A stretch of DNA of 64,000 nt from contig JASCOD010000001.1 of assembly GCA_029959615.1 (NCBI GenBank), forward strand, positions 1,240,001-1,304,000, given 5' to 3'. Positions 26,944 through 37,431 of this stretch are shown piece by piece (position 1 is the stretch's first letter; the number at the start of each line of letters is the position of its first letter). Below the pieces are notes generated by a model. It searched no databases, was not told the DNA's origin, and worked only from the letters and a program-made list of their open reading frames with translations. The stretch comes from Flavobacteriaceae bacterium PS02338. Its GTDB lineage: Bacteria > Bacteroidota > Bacteroidia > Sphingobacteriales > Sphingobacteriaceae. The position numbers and the translations under genes were made by a program.

Positions 26944-27870
26944 TTATTTCTTGCTTAAATAGTCTTGATAGGCAAGCTTTAAGCCTTCTTCTAATTCTAT
27001 TTGATGCTTCCAGCCTAAATTGTGCAGTTTAGAAACGTCCATTAGCTTACGTGGTGTACCATCTGGTTTGGAAGTGTCAAAAACTAATTCTCCTTCAAAG
27101 CCTACAGTCTCTTTAACAGCTAAAGCTAAATCTTTAATAGTTAGGTCTTCCCCGGTACCTATATTGATTAGATTTGGTTCATTGTAATTTTCCATGAGGT
27201 AATAACAAGCATCAGCCAAGTCGTCTGCAAATAAAAATTCACGCATTGGAAAGCCCGTACCCCAAATCACTACTTCTTTACTTCCGTTGTTTTTAGCTTC
27301 GTCGAATTTTCTAATCAGCGCAGGTAATACGTGAGAGTTCTCTGGGTGATAATTGTCGTTAAGTCCGTATAAATTGGTTGGCATTACCGAAATGAAGTTG
27401 CAGCCATATTGGTCTCTGTAAGCATCACACATCTTAATACCAGCGATTTTAGCAATAGCATAAGGCTCATTGGTTGGCTCTAAAGTTCCAGTCAATAAAT
27501 AATCTTCTTTAAGAGGCTGTGGCGCTAATTTTGGATAAATACAACTTGACCCCAAGAACATCAATTTGGTAACACCATTTAAGTAAGATTGATGGATTAC
27601 ATTATTTTGGATAGCTAAATTTTCGTACAAAAAATCTGCTCTATAAGTGTTATTGGCCACTATACCCCCAACTTTCGCTGCTGCTAGGAAAACGTAGTCA
27701 GGTTTTTCTGCTGCGAAAAAATCAGCTACCGCTTGTTGGTCTCTAAGGTCCAATTCTTTAGAGGTTCTTGTAATAAGATTTTGATAACCTTCTTTTTGAA
27801 GTTTTCGGTATATGGCAGAGCCAACCATTCCGCGGTGGCCTGCAACGAAAATTTTTGAATTTTTTTCCAA
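26944..27870 (-). CDS. fcl: GDP-L-fucose synthase
   Basis: The 308-residue short-chain dehydrogenase has the N-terminal [14 protein letters not shown] nucleotide motif, the catalytic set SSCIYP and YAIAK, and the family-specific [12 protein letters not shown] and [20 protein letters not shown]. It turns GDP-4-keto-6-deoxymannose into GDP-L-fucose using NADPH. The partner gene gmd is not in the window. It faces the polysaccharide locus across a shared terminator and follows dxs on the same strand after 39 bp, so it may be read from the dxs promoter. Whether fucose enters the neighbouring polysaccharide is not shown. Confidence 0.93.
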   Translation of the reverse strand: MEKNSKIFVAGHRGMVGSAIYRKLQKEGYQNLITRTSKELDLRDQQAVADFFAAEKPDYVFLAAAKVGGIVANNTYRADFLYENLAIQNNVIHQSYLNGVTKLMFLGSSCIYPKLAPQPLKEDYLLTGTLEPTNEPYAIAKIAGIKMCDAYRDQYGCNFISVMPTNLYGLNDNYHPENSHVLPALIRKFDEAKNNGSKEVVIWGTGFPMREFLFADDLADACYYLMENYNEPNLINIGTGEDLTIKDLALAVKETVGFEGELVFDTSKPDGTPRKLMDVSKLHNLGWKHQIELEEGLKLAYQDYLSKK

Positions 27871-27883
27871 TGTTTTATTTTTT

Positions 27884-27909
27884 TGTCAGCCTGAGTTTAT
27901 CGAAAGCTT
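27884..27909. repeat. Dispersed intergenic repeat word between dxs and fcl
   Basis: The segment tgtcagcctgagtttatcg plus aaagc fills most of the 39-bp gap between the two minus-strand genes. It looks like a decayed copy of the 'cctgagcttgtcgaagg' word I recall from many Bacteroidota intergenic regions. It ends at the dxs stop codon. Confidence 0.4.
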
Positions 27910-29838
27910 TTAAGAAGCCATAATCTTAGTTGTCCTGCTTACCGCAATTTTCTTAACTGCCTGTATAATTGCTGCAGTATCGTATCCACAAAGTGCCCAT
28001 AATTCTGGCTGTTCACCGTGTTCTACAATCTCATCAGGAATACCAAGTCTAACCACATTTGATTTATAACCGTTGTCTGCCATAAATTCTAACACAGCAC
28101 TACCCATTCCGCCCTGTAAACAACCATCCTCTACTGTAATCACATTTTTAAAACGAGTAAATACTTCGTGAAGCAATTCTTCATCTAAAGGTTTAACAAA
28201 ACGTAAATCGTAATGAGCAGGATTAATGCCATCACTATTTAGTTCTTTGCAAGCTTCTACAGCAAAATTACCTACGTGACCAATAGTTAAAATGGCTACA
28301 TCTTCTCCGTCGCATATTTTGCGGCCTTTGCCGACTTGTAGTTCATTTAACGGACGTTTCCAATCTGGTAACATTCCATTGCCCCTCGGATAACGAATGG
28401 TAAATGGACCTTTGTTTTCTAGTTGAGCAGTGTACATCATATTACGTAACTCTTCTTCATTCATCGGAGAAGCTACCACCATATTAGGGATGCAGCGCAT
28501 GAAAGCTAAATCATAAGCGCCATGATGGGTTGCGCCGTCGGCACCTGCTAAACCAGCCCTATCCAAGCAAAATACTACATTCAAGTTTTGAATCGCCACA
28601 TCGTGGATTACTTGATCGTAAGCTCTTTGCATAAAGCTAGAGTAGATATTGCAGAAAGGAACTAATCCTTGCGTTGCTAAACCAGCAGAAAAGGTTACTG
28701 CATGCTGTTCGGCAATACCCACATCAAAAGCTCTATCTGGCATGGCTTTCATCATGATGTTTAACGAAGATCCTGATGGCATTGCAGGCGTAATTCCCAC
28801 AATTTTCTTGTTTGCTTCCGCTAGTTCAACCATGGTATGTCCAAAAACATCTTGGTATTTTGGAGGCTGCGGTTTATCAGGGATAGATTTTTTAATCTCT
28901 CCAGTAATTTTATCAAAAAGGCCTGGGGCATGCCATTTGGTTTGGTCTTTCTCTGCCAAAGCAAAACCTTTACCTTTTACGGTAACGCAATGTAATAATT
29001 TAGGACCAGGAATATCTTTTAGATCTTTGATGATGGCCGCTAAACGTTTTACATCGTGCCCATCAACTGGACCAAAATATCTAAAATTTAAAGCTTCGAA
29101 AAGGTTGCTTTGTTTTAGCAAAGTTCCTTTAATGCTCTTCTGGATTTTCTTTACGTATTTCTGTGCGTTTGGACCAAGTTCAGAAAGCTTGGTCAGTACA
29201 TTGAAAACATCATCCCTAAAACGGTTGTAAGATTTAGAAGTAGTGATGCTCGTTAAATATTCTTTTAGTGCACCAACGTTAGGATCAATTGACATGCAGT
29301 TGTCATTCAAGATCACTAAAACGTTAGATTTCTCAATACCTGCGTGGTTTAGACCTTCAAAAGCTAAACCTGCGGTCATTGCACCATCGCCTATTACGGC
29401 TACATGCTGTCTGTCTTTTTCGCCTTTATAATGTGAAGCAACAGCCATTCCCAAAGCTGCGGAAATAGAGGTTGATGAGTGACCTACACCAAATGTATCA
29501 TATTCGCTTTCGCTGATTTTGGGAAAGCCACTAATGCCATTGATAATTCTGTTGGTGTGGAATTGATCCTTTCTTCCTGTTAATATTTTATGACCGTAAG
29601 CCTGATGTCCTACGTCCCAAATCAACTTATCGTAAGGGGTGTTTAGTGCATAGTGCAGTGCAACAGTTAGCTCTACCACACCTAAACTTGCACCAAAATG
29701 GCCTCCGTTAACACTCACTACATCAATGATATATTGGCGTAACTCCTGACAAATTTGCTCTAGCTCCTCTTCACTATATTTCTTTAAATCCTCTGGATAA
29801 TTTATAGTAGATAATAAAGCTCCTGTCTTAACTTCCAT
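27910..29838 (-). CDS. dxs: 1-deoxy-D-xylulose-5-phosphate synthase
   Basis: The 642-residue thiamine-diphosphate enzyme has all domains in order. The N-terminal TPP-binding part has [15 protein letters not shown] and GDGAMTAG...NDN. The pyrimidine-binding domain has [16 protein letters not shown] and [17 protein letters not shown]-terminal transketolase domain follows. It joins pyruvate and glyceraldehyde 3-phosphate in the first step of the MEP isoprenoid pathway. Length is normal for the family (about 620-640). It is divergent from glyA across 183 bp that must hold both promoters. A box TAATTTG (29864-29858 on the minus strand) sits 19 bases before the start; it is a shortened match to the -7 consensus. 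Confidence 0.96.
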   Translation of the reverse strand: MEVKTGALLSTINYPEDLKKYSEEELEQICQELRQYIIDVVSVNGGHFGASLGVVELTVALHYALNTPYDKLIWDVGHQAYGHKILTGRKDQFHTNRIINGISGFPKISESEYDTFGVGHSSTSISAALGMAVASHYKGEKDRQHVAVIGDGAMTAGLAFEGLNHAGIEKSNVLVILNDNCMSIDPNVGALKEYLTSITTSKSYNRFRDDVFNVLTKLSELGPNAQKYVKKIQKSIKGTLLKQSNLFEALNFRYFGPVDGHDVKRLAAIIKDLKDIPGPKLLHCVTVKGKGFALAEKDQTKWHAPGLFDKITGEIKKSIPDKPQPPKYQDVFGHTMVELAEANKKIVGITPAMPSGSSLNIMMKAMPDRAFDVGIAEQHAVTFSAGLATQGLVPFCNIYSSFMQRAYDQVIHDVAIQNLNVVFCLDRAGLAGADGATHHGAYDLAFMRCIPNMVVASPMNEEELRNMMYTAQLENKGPFTIRYPRGNGMLPDWKRPLNELQVGKGRKICDGEDVAILTIGHVGNFAVEACKELNSDGINPAHYDLRFVKPLDEELLHEVFTRFKNVITVEDGCLQGGMGSAVLEFMADNGYKSNVVRLGIPDEIVEHGEQPELWALCGYDTAAIIQAVKKIAVSRTTKIMAS

Positions 29839-30021
29839 GCAATGTTATAAAAGTACAAATTACGGTATTTTGTTTAATAAATTTATCAATAAAAGTTCCA
29901 AATTGATAGAGGACTTTTACTGATGGTGATGAGAATGACTTAGTTATGCGTATTAGTTCATTGTATAACCTAAATTTTTGGTTATTTTTACCGAAACAAA
30001 CACATATTTCCAATTTCAAGA

Positions 30022-31293
30022 ATGAACAGAGACACATTAGTTTTCGATTTAATTGACAAAGAACTAGACAGACAAGAACACGGATTAGAGCTTATTGCTT
30101 CTGAAAACTTCGTTAGCAAGCAAGTAATGGAGGCTGCTGGGTCGGTATTAACCAACAAATACGCTGAAGGTTTACCAGGGAAACGTTACTATGGAGGCTG
30201 CCAAGTGGTAGACGAAATAGAGAACATCGCTATCGAGAGAGCTAAGAAACTTTTTGGTGCTGCATGGGTAAACGTACAACCACACTCAGGTGCTCAAGCT
30301 AATGCTGCGGTAATGTTGGCTGTAATCCAACCTGGAGATAAAATCTTAGGTTTCGATTTGTCTCACGGTGGTCACTTAACTCACGGTTCTCCTGTTAATT
30401 TCTCTGGGAAATTATATCAGCCTTTGTTTTACGGAGTTAAAAAGGAAGATGGTAAAATAGACTATGCAAAATTGGAAGAAGTTGCATTAGCTGAAAAGCC
30501 AAAGTTGATTATCTGTGGCGCCTCTGCTTATTCAAGAGAATGGGATTATGCATTTATCCGTAAGGTAGCAGACCAAGTTGGTGCTTTGGTATTGGCTGAT
30601 ATTTCGCACCCAGCGGGTTTTATTGCTAAAGGCTTATTGGACAACCCACTTCCTCATTGCCATATCGTAACTACAACTACACACAAAACCTTAAGAGGTC
30701 CTCGTGGTGGGATGATTATGATGGGTAAGGATTTTGAAAATCCATGGGGTTTAAAAACACCAAAAGGCGAAACTAGAATGATGTCTAACTTATTGGATAT
30801 GGCTGTTTTCCCTGGTACACAAGGTGGACCACTAGAGCACATTATTGCAGCTAAAGCAATTGCATTTGGTGAGGCTTTAACAGATGAGTATGGCGATTAT
30901 ATTAAGCAAGTTGGTGTAAATGCACAAGCTATGGCTAAAGCATTTGTAGCTAAAGGGTATGGGATTATTTCTGGGGGAACAGATAACCACTTAATGCTTA
31001 TCGATCTAAGAAATAAAAATATCACGGGTAAATTGGCTGAAGAAACTTTAGGCAAAGCTGATATCACCGTTAACAAAAACATGGTGCCTTTTGACGACAA
31101 ATCTCCATTTGTAACTTCTGGTTTTAGAGTAGGAACTGCGGCAATTACTTCAAGAGGTCTTAAAGAAACTGAAATGAATGAAATTGTGGAGTTGATTGAT
31201 GAAGCGTTAACCAACTCGGGTGACGAGCAAATATTAAATGGCGTAAAAACGAAAGTTCAGGCATTAGTAAGTCGTTTTCCACTTTATAAATAG
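30022..31293 (+). CDS. glyA: Serine hydroxymethyltransferase
   Basis: The 423-residue PLP enzyme has the fold-type I signature [16 protein letters not shown] with the PLP-binding Lys at about residue 220. It also has [20 protein letters not shown] at the N-terminus and [14 protein letters not shown]. It interconverts serine and glycine with tetrahydrofolate, feeding one-carbon metabolism. Length fits the family (about 415-430). The gene is divergent from dxs. It is followed by a 7-bp inverted repeat (attcgat/atcgaat, 31298-31318) directly before the next gene. Confidence 0.96.
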   Translation: MNRDTLVFDLIDKELDRQEHGLELIASENFVSKQVMEAAGSVLTNKYAEGLPGKRYYGGCQVVDEIENIAIERAKKLFGAAWVNVQPHSGAQANAAVMLAVIQPGDKILGFDLSHGGHLTHGSPVNFSGKLYQPLFYGVKKEDGKIDYAKLEEVALAEKPKLIICGASAYSREWDYAFIRKVADQVGALVLADISHPAGFIAKGLLDNPLPHCHIVTTTTHKTLRGPRGGMIMMGKDFENPWGLKTPKGETRMMSNLLDMAVFPGTQGGPLEHIIAAKAIAFGEALTDEYGDYIKQVGVNAQAMAKAFVAKGYGIISGGTDNHLMLIDLRNKNITGKLAEETLGKADITVNKNMVPFDDKSPFVTSGFRVGTAAITSRGLKETEMNEIVELIDEALTNSGDEQILNGVKTKVQALVSRFPLYK

Positions 31294-31321
31294 TTATATT
31301 CGATAGATAATATCGAATCAT

Positions 31322-34081
31322 ATGCTAAATGTCCCTTCTCCAAGTTATCAGACGGAAGAGCAGCGCCTAGTTGCACTTTATTCTTATGATGCTCTTGGAG
31401 AAGGGCTTGAAAATGAATTGGCTAATTTGGCCAAACTAGCCGCACAGATTGCTGCTACCAAAAAATCATACATTTCTTTTGTAGACAAAGCGAACGTTGT
31501 TTTTAAAGCAAGCTATGGTTTAATTACCCAACAACGTGTTTTTAAAAGAGAGGGTAGTATCTGCCAATATGCAATGTACAAAGACTCTTACGTTGCCTCT
31601 GATCTTAGATTAACAGAAGAATTTTCGGAGAGCCCTTTAATCACCTCTCAAGATCATATCATTTTTTACGCCAGTGTGCCCTTAATAGATACTGACGGGT
31701 ATGCTCTGGGTTGTCTTTGCGTGGTAGATGATTGTGCAAGAGATTTGACTTCATTACAGCTAGAGGCGTTAAAAACACTTTCTTTACAAGTTATTACTCA
31801 ACTTTCTTTACGAAGAAAAAACCTCCAATTAGAAGTTCAAACTAAGCGATCAGAGGAGTTCATTAATGTATTTGAAGCTTCGCCAGAAATTCATTGTATT
31901 TTAACTAGAGAAGGCGATATTATTTTTACTAATCAGGCGGCGAAGAAGTTGTTGGGTTATGAGATAGAAGAGGTGCTTGGTAAAAGTATGTGGAGTTTTT
32001 GCCATAACGAAGATATCATCAGGATAGCAAGCCACATTGAGGAAGGTTTAAAAGAAGGTAAAAAGCAATTCTTTTTAGATTTCCGAGTTGTAGACAAAGC
32101 TAAACAGGTAAAATGGTTGAGCTGGATTATGGTAGCAAAAGGCGATAGGTGGTATAGTTACGGCAGAGACATCACGGAAAAAAGGCGACTGGATATTGAA
32201 CTGAACCATTTGTCTTTTGTAGCGAGCAAAGTAAATAATGGAGTAGTAATTAGCGATGATTATAACCGAGTAAGTTGGGCAAATGATGCTTTTACCGAAA
32301 TAACTGGCTTTACTTTACAAGATATACAAGGTAAACCTCTTGGTGATTTGATTAGGGGGCCAGAAACGGATTGGTCGGTGATTGAAGAAGCTAGAAAGCT
32401 AATTAGTGAAAAAAAATCTTTTACAGTTGATGTGCTCGCCTATCGGAAAGATAAAAGAAAGATATGGCTGTCTATTTATAGCACTATTATTTTAAGCGAC
32501 GACGGAGAGGTAGAGACCGAGATTGAAATTATTCTTGATATTACTGAGAAGAAAAAAGTTGAACAGGAGCTAGAAGTGTTGTCTACCGTCGCTAGTAAAA
32601 CAAATACCGGAGTAACTATTTGCAACCAGCAGGGACAAATTACTTGGGTTAATGAGGCCTTGGTAAATTTAATAGGGTATACATCTGCTGAATTATTAGG
32701 AAAACTGTTGGGCGATATTCTCTCTACCGACGAAACAGATAGAAAGGTCATACTTGAGGCAAGAAAAGCTTCTGAACATAAAAAATCTTTTTCTATTGAA
32801 GTATTGGCAGAAACCAAAAATGGCATCCCTATATGGCTTGCAGTTTCTAATACGCCAATATTGAATGAGAGAGGTAAAATAGAGCGTTACATAGAACTAA
32901 TTACTGATATTACAGAACGTAAACAGGTAGAGAGAGATATCTTGTCTGCAAAAGAACAGGCTTTACAACTTAGTGAGGCTAAAGAAATGTTCTTGTCTGT
33001 AATGAGCCATGAGATACGAACACCGTTGAATGCTATTATTGGCATGACTCATTTGCTCATCGAAAATGATCCTAAGGCTTCCCAAATAGACGATCTCAAT
33101 ATTCTAAAGTTTTCGGGAGAAAACCTATTGAGCATTATCAATGATGTCTTAGATTTTACAAAGATCGAAACTGGAAATCTTCGCCTTGAGTTTTTACCAG
33201 TGCATCTTCAAAATCTTTGTAGCGATATCATTAATTCACTACAGGTTAATGCGCAAAAACAGCAGAATATATTAACGCTTCATTATGATCATCAGATTCC
33301 TGAGATTGTTTTAGCCGATAAAACTAGAATCTACCAAATATTGATGAACTTGTTGGGTAATGCTATCAAGTTTACTAATAATGGAAAAGTTGATTTGAAG
33401 GTAAGCAAACGTAGTGAAACAGCCGAACAAGTAGCTGTTTATTTTGAGATAAAGGATAGTGGGATAGGTATTCCAGTAGATAAAAAGGAATATATCTTTG
33501 AAGCCTTTACACAGGCAAGGGCAGACATCTCCAGAAAATACGGAGGTACTGGTTTGGGATTGGCTATCACTAAGAAATTGCTGAAGATATATGGTTCTGA
33601 AATCGAAGTAGATAGTATTGAAGGCAAAGGAACAACGTTTTCATTTTCAATTTTACTGACAAAAGCGACAGAAAAACAGATAGAAAGGAAATCTAAACCA
33701 GTTGTGTTTGAAGGTAAAAAAGTACTTATTGTTGATGATAATGAGATCAATACTTTAATTGCCAAGCGGATTTTAATGAAATGGGGTTTAGACCTTGATT
33801 TTGCTGCAGATGGTTATGAGGCTATTGAAAACATCACCAAAAATAAATACGATTTAGTATTTATGGACATTAAAATGCCTGGTATCAATGGTTTCGAAAC
33901 CACAATGGTAATTAGAGGGATGGAAGAGGAGTACTATAAAAAATTGCCCATCGTGGCACTTACCGCATCTACCTTGCAAGATGAAGAAAGTAAGTTTAAA
34001 GAAAGCGGAATGAATGGACATATTCTAAAACCATTTAATCCTACCGAGATTAAAAAGGTATTATCCCAATACTTATTATAA
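31322..34081 (+). CDS. Soluble hybrid histidine kinase (GAF, three PAS, HisKA, HATPase, REC)
   Basis: The 919-residue protein has no membrane segment. Domains in order: GAF (about 10-165), PAS (about 175-290), PAS (about 295-415), PAS (about 420-540), HisKA with phospho-acceptor His563 in SVMSHEIRTPLNAIIG, HATPase with NLLGNAIKF, DSGIGI and GGTGLGLAI, then a receiver domain with phospho-acceptor Asp849 in FMDIKMPG and the conserved Lys in ILKPF. The last two PAS units are similar to each other (both carry a PDITEKK/DITERK-like linker), suggesting duplication. It is a cytosolic sensor of unknown signal. No dedicated output regulator is adjacent. Confidence 0.9.
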   Translation: MLNVPSPSYQTEEQRLVALYSYDALGEGLENELANLAKLAAQIAATKKSYISFVDKANVVFKASYGLITQQRVFKREGSICQYAMYKDSYVASDLRLTEEFSESPLITSQDHIIFYASVPLIDTDGYALGCLCVVDDCARDLTSLQLEALKTLSLQVITQLSLRRKNLQLEVQTKRSEEFINVFEASPEIHCILTREGDIIFTNQAAKKLLGYEIEEVLGKSMWSFCHNEDIIRIASHIEEGLKEGKKQFFLDFRVVDKAKQVKWLSWIMVAKGDRWYSYGRDITEKRRLDIELNHLSFVASKVNNGVVISDDYNRVSWANDAFTEITGFTLQDIQGKPLGDLIRGPETDWSVIEEARKLISEKKSFTVDVLAYRKDKRKIWLSIYSTIILSDDGEVETEIEIILDITEKKKVEQELEVLSTVASKTNTGVTICNQQGQITWVNEALVNLIGYTSAELLGKLLGDILSTDETDRKVILEARKASEHKKSFSIEVLAETKNGIPIWLAVSNTPILNERGKIERYIELITDITERKQVERDILSAKEQALQLSEAKEMFLSVMSHEIRTPLNAIIGMTHLLIENDPKASQIDDLNILKFSGENLLSIINDVLDFTKIETGNLRLEFLPVHLQNLCSDIINSLQVNAQKQQNILTLHYDHQIPEIVLADKTRIYQILMNLLGNAIKFTNNGKVDLKVSKRSETAEQVAVYFEIKDSGIGIPVDKKEYIFEAFTQARADISRKYGGTGLGLAITKKLLKIYGSEIEVDSIEGKGTTFSFSILLTKATEKQIERKSKPVVFEGKKVLIVDDNEINTLIAKRILMKWGLDLDFAADGYEAIENITKNKYDLVFMDIKMPGINGFETTMVIRGMEEEYYKKLPIVALTASTLQDEESKFKESGMNGHILKPFNPTEIKKVLSQYLL

Positions 34082-34086
34082 AAGTA

Positions 34087-34121
34087 AAGGGCCGATATCT
34101 CTAATGAAATAATCGACCCTT
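34087..34121. terminator. Possible terminator between converging genes
   Basis: An imperfect 10-bp stem (aagggccgat with atcgaccctt, one mismatch) and a 15-base loop lie just after the hybrid kinase stop, in the gap before the converging lipoprotein gene. There is no clear T-run on either side, so this is a weak call. Confidence 0.35.
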
Positions 34122-34195
34122 ACCATCTAAATTAACGCTCTCGATATAATAAACGAGAAGCACGATAAAAAAGTTTTTAAAAAGTTGAAGTTTTT

Positions 34196-35581
34196 TTAAT
34201 TATTCTCGTAACATCCTAATTCAGAAGGAAATAATCTTTCTTTTTCTAGAATATCCTTGGATAAATAAGTCGAAAAATATAGGTGAGAAAGCAGACTTAG
34301 ACCTTTGTTTTTTGCTGGGCTATTTTCGTCAATTTTAAAATTTCCTTGCCGCGGATTAATAAATAAGGGATCAATATTAATTACATTTCCATTGGCGTTT
34401 AAATCTGCTTTGGTTGTTTTAATTAAATTGCTTTTAACCTCGATAACTGACACTGCATTAGATTTTTTCTCAATGGTAAGCTCATTTTCTAAACTGCCCC
34501 ATATAATGTTATTGGTTAAGGTAGCAGTTAAGGGGGCAAACTCTGTGTTACTAATGAAATCAGATAAATGGACAGCGGAAGTTCTACGGGCGAAATTATA
34601 GTTGTAGGCACCGAATGTATTTTGTACTAAATCATAGTTCCCGCCTCCTATGCCGTAAATTAGATATTGCCCACAATTGTAAAACAGATTGTTGTAAGCA
34701 GCTAAATCAGTATGGTAGCCTAATAGACCCACTACCTGCATGTTTTTAACCACTGTATTGGCCAATATTAGTTTAGGGCTGGCATTAGAGGAGAGAGAAT
34801 CAACTGTGATACCAGCTATGCCATTTTTGATAGTAGCGTGGCTAATCACCGAATTTTTGCTGCTTCCGTAAAGATGTATACCATTCCATTGGCCAGGTTC
34901 TTCATCATAAATTCGTTCAGTCCTATCACTCGCAAAAAGAATAGTGTCTCGTTTAGTTCCTACGGCGTTTAAAGTACCTTTTACGTTCATCGTAGAACCG
35001 TTATGAAATAGAACTCTTACTCCTGGATCGATATTTAGTGTAGCACTTTCTTCAACGGTTACAGAATTATATATGATATATGGTAATTTGCTGTCCCAGG
35101 TGGTATTGTTAGTGATGGCTACGTTGTTAACAAATATGGCATTTTGGCCGTAAGCTACAAGAGGTATTTTCTCTCTTTTGCCATTAAAAAATATTAAGAT
35201 AGAATCTTCAACAATAAAAGGTTGGTTTTGTAAAGTAGGATTAATATTAACCTTCACTAGTATATTGATGGAATCTTTTCCGTTAATTTTGAGGTTTTTG
35301 CCCTCAACCATTTGCTTGCCGTTAACATTGATCAAGAATGGTGAGTTGGCCCCACCACCAATTTTAATTTCATCAAGATTGATAGCTTTATCATTGTAGT
35401 TAAACACTTTAAATCTACGTATGGTAGAACCAATAGAAGTGAAGACAGTATCGAATAAAACACTATCTGTAGAAAAACTTAGTTTTGCGTTCGGGTCGAA
35501 AGTAATATCTTCATCTTTATTGCAGGCTGCAAAGGAGAAGGTAAGTACGGCAAGTAAAAAAAGTAATGTTATACGATTCAT
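34196..35581 (-). CDS. Secreted lipoprotein with right-handed beta-helix-like region
   Basis: The 461-residue protein has a lipoprotein signal peptide, TLLFLLAVLTFSFAAC, with lipidated Cys at about residue 19-20, followed by acidic residues. The next 120 residues look like a beta-sandwich. From about residue 165 on there are repeated short strands with N and G turns (VEESATLNIDPGVRVLFHNG, VISHATIKNGIAGI), typical of pectate-lyase-like parallel beta-helix proteins. Function is unknown. It overlaps comF by one base at 35581 on the same strand and is probably the last gene of an rlmN-comF-lipoprotein transcript. Bacteroidota members are usually annotated only as hypothetical. Confidence 0.72.
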   Translation of the reverse strand: MNRITLLFLLAVLTFSFAACNKDEDITFDPNAKLSFSTDSVLFDTVFTSIGSTIRRFKVFNYNDKAINLDEIKIGGGANSPFLINVNGKQMVEGKNLKINGKDSINILVKVNINPTLQNQPFIVEDSILIFFNGKREKIPLVAYGQNAIFVNNVAITNNTTWDSKLPYIIYNSVTVEESATLNIDPGVRVLFHNGSTMNVKGTLNAVGTKRDTILFASDRTERIYDEEPGQWNGIHLYGSSKNSVISHATIKNGIAGITVDSLSSNASPKLILANTVVKNMQVVGLLGYHTDLAAYNNLFYNCGQYLIYGIGGGNYDLVQNTFGAYNYNFARRTSAVHLSDFISNTEFAPLTATLTNNIIWGSLENELTIEKKSNAVSVIEVKSNLIKTTKADLNANGNVINIDPLFINPRQGNFKIDENSPAKNKGLSLLSHLYFSTYLSKDILEKERLFPSELGCYENN

Positions 35582-36279
35582 TATTCTGCAAATGCTATAG
35601 CGGCGATGCTCAGTTTCTTAATTCCACAGTTTAGCAAAACGTTACCGCAAGCTTCTAAAGTAGCTCCAGTTGTAATTACATCATCAACTAAAAGGATGTG
35701 TTTACCTAACAAATCATCCATGTTTTTAACGTTAAAAACATCCTGCATATTTTCATAGCGGGTATATCTTGCTTTTTTTGTCTGGCTTTCGGTAGATTTA
35801 TTTCGGAGTAAATGTTTTGTACTTACCGATATTCCTAGCTCTTCTGCCAAACCTTTTGCAATATACTCACTTTGATTGTAACCTCTCTGCCTCAATTTCT
35901 TTTGATGTAGTGGGACAGGGATAACTATATCAATATCGGCATAAAAATCGCTTTTGTAGAGCCTGTTGGCTAAGAGTTTGCCTAGTGAGAGGCCAATATC
36001 GGTTTTGCCTGCATACTTTAAACCATGAATAAGGTTTTGCACCTTGGTTCCTTTCTTGAAATAAAGCATCGCCATAGCGGCATTTATTTGTAATCGGCCC
36101 CAAAGCTGTTTGGCAACCAGATTGTCTTCATGTAAATGAAAATCTGTAAAAGGTAAGTCGTAGAGGCACTTTGTACAAATATCTTTCTCTCCGTGATAGA
36201 GCAGCTTTCCACAGCCATTACATAGCTCTGGGAAAAGTAGATTGATGAGATCTTCGGTATAACGTTTTAAGGTAAACAT
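35581..36279 (-). CDS. ComF-family phosphoribosyltransferase-like protein
   Basis: The 232-residue protein starts with a zinc-ribbon-like part (CNGCGKLL ... CTKC, residues about 19-40). It ends with a phosphoribosyltransferase fold carrying VIPVPLHQKKLRQRGYNQSE and the PRPP-loop HILLVDDVITTGATLEACG. ComF-type proteins are linked to DNA uptake in naturally competent bacteria, but most family members are unstudied. The frame extends to 36348, which would overlap rlmN. The ATG at 36279 begins the family-like N-terminus and leaves a 35-bp gap, so it was chosen. Confidence 0.86.
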   Translation of the reverse strand: MFTLKRYTEDLINLLFPELCNGCGKLLYHGEKDICTKCLYDLPFTDFHLHEDNLVAKQLWGRLQINAAMAMLYFKKGTKVQNLIHGLKYAGKTDIGLSLGKLLANRLYKSDFYADIDIVIPVPLHQKKLRQRGYNQSEYIAKGLAEELGISVSTKHLLRNKSTESQTKKARYTRYENMQDVFNVKNMDDLLGKHILLVDDVITTGATLEACGNVLLNCGIKKLSIAAIAFAE

Positions 36280-36314
36280 TATACAATTTACTAAATATGA
36301 ATTGATTATAAAAG

Positions 36315-37364
36315 TTAAGCTTTTTCTTTTACGGCCAATTGCCCGCAAGCTGCATCGATGTCTTTACCTCTACTGCGTCTGATATTGGTAGTGATACCTT
36401 GTTTCTTTAGGTAATTTGCAAAAGCATCGATTTTATCACCTTCCGCATTGACGAAATCTGCAAATTGAATTGGATTATATTCGATGAGATTAACTTTGCA
36501 AGGCACATGTTTGCAGAATTTGGCTAATTCCATTGCATCCTGTATCTCATCATTAAAGTTGTTGAAAACAATGTATTCGTAAGTAACGGGATTTTTAGTT
36601 TTTTGGAAATAGTATTTCAATGCTTCAGCCAATGCTTTTAGAGAATTGTGCTCTGTAATTGGCATAATCTCGTGTCGTTTTTGGTCGTTGGCAGCATGTA
36701 GTGAAAGTGCCAAATTGAATTTCACACCATCATCGCCCAATTTCTTAATCATTTTGGCAATACCAGCAGTAGAAACCGTAATACGTTTGTACGACATGTT
36801 CAATCCATCTGGAGCTGTAATGCGTTCGATAGATTTTAATACATTGGCATAATTCAGCAAAGGCTCGCCCATTCCCATATATACAATATTGGTTAACGGG
36901 ATGTTGTAATTTTGCTTTGCCTGCTTGTCAATCAAAACCACTTGATCGTAAATCTCATCAGCATTTAAATTACGTACACGATCCATATAGCCCGTTGCAC
37001 AGAATTTACAGGTTAAACTACAACCCACTTGTGAACTTACGCAAGCTGTCATTCTTTCTTCTGTGGGGATTAAAACACCCTCAACGATGTTCCCGTCGTA
37101 CAGTCTAAAAGCGTTTTTAATGGTATGGTCGTTACTGAACTGGGCATTACTAATTTCAACAGTGTTGATGGCATAGCCCTCATCGAGCTTCTTGCGCAAA
37201 TCCTTTGAGAGATTACTCATCTCATCGAAATTACGGGCAGATTTTTCCCAAAGCCATTGATAGACTTGTTTTGCCCTAAATGCAGGTTCGCCCATATCTT
37301 TAAAATTTTGGGCTAACTGTTCTGGACTTAATGACCTAATATCTATCTTTTTTGTGCTTTGCAT
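36315..37364 (-). CDS. rlmN: Dual-specificity 23S rRNA/tRNA adenine-C2 methyltransferase
   Basis: The 349-residue radical-SAM enzyme has the cluster motif CSLTCKFCATG (CX3CX2C), an upstream ACVSSQVGCSLTC Cys, the GMGEPLLN motif, and the C-terminal Cys in DIDAACGQL that acts in the catalytic cycle. It methylates C2 of A2503 in 23S rRNA and A37 in some tRNAs. Its length is normal. A -7 promoter-like box lies only 7 bases before the start codon, so the mRNA may lack a leader. Confidence 0.95.
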   Translation of the reverse strand: MQSTKKIDIRSLSPEQLAQNFKDMGEPAFRAKQVYQWLWEKSARNFDEMSNLSKDLRKKLDEGYAINTVEISNAQFSNDHTIKNAFRLYDGNIVEGVLIPTEERMTACVSSQVGCSLTCKFCATGYMDRVRNLNADEIYDQVVLIDKQAKQNYNIPLTNIVYMGMGEPLLNYANVLKSIERITAPDGLNMSYKRITVSTAGIAKMIKKLGDDGVKFNLALSLHAANDQKRHEIMPITEHNSLKALAEALKYYFQKTKNPVTYEYIVFNNFNDEIQDAMELAKFCKHVPCKVNLIEYNPIQFADFVNAEGDKIDAFANYLKKQGITTNIRRSRGKDIDAACGQLAVKEKA

Positions 37365-37371
37365 TGGGATA

Positions 37372-37379
37372 CAAAGTTA
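37372..37379 (-). promoter_or_regulatory. Bacteroidota -7 box for rlmN
   Basis: On the minus strand the bases read TAACTTTG, a full match to TAnnTTTG, and end 7 bases before the rlmN ATG. The transcript would start at or next to the start codon. No good -33 TTTG is found 19-20 bases upstream, which lowers confidence. Confidence 0.5.
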
Positions 37380-37431
37380 CGAAAAAAAGCAAAGTAATAT
37401 TCTATGGTTAAAATAGAGGTTATTTATCCGT

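Noticed and set aside
28649-29230. 193-codon plus-strand frame opposite dxs
   Set aside because: dxs is complete with all its motifs on the minus strand; the plus-strand frame is an antisense shadow.
29828-30037. 69-codon minus-strand frame upstream of dxs
   Set aside because: It overlaps both the dxs start and the glyA start and occupies the shared promoter region; no family features.
31298-31318. 7-bp inverted repeat between glyA and the hybrid kinase as terminator
   Set aside because: The stem is short and AT-rich with no T-run; it may be chance or a small operator.
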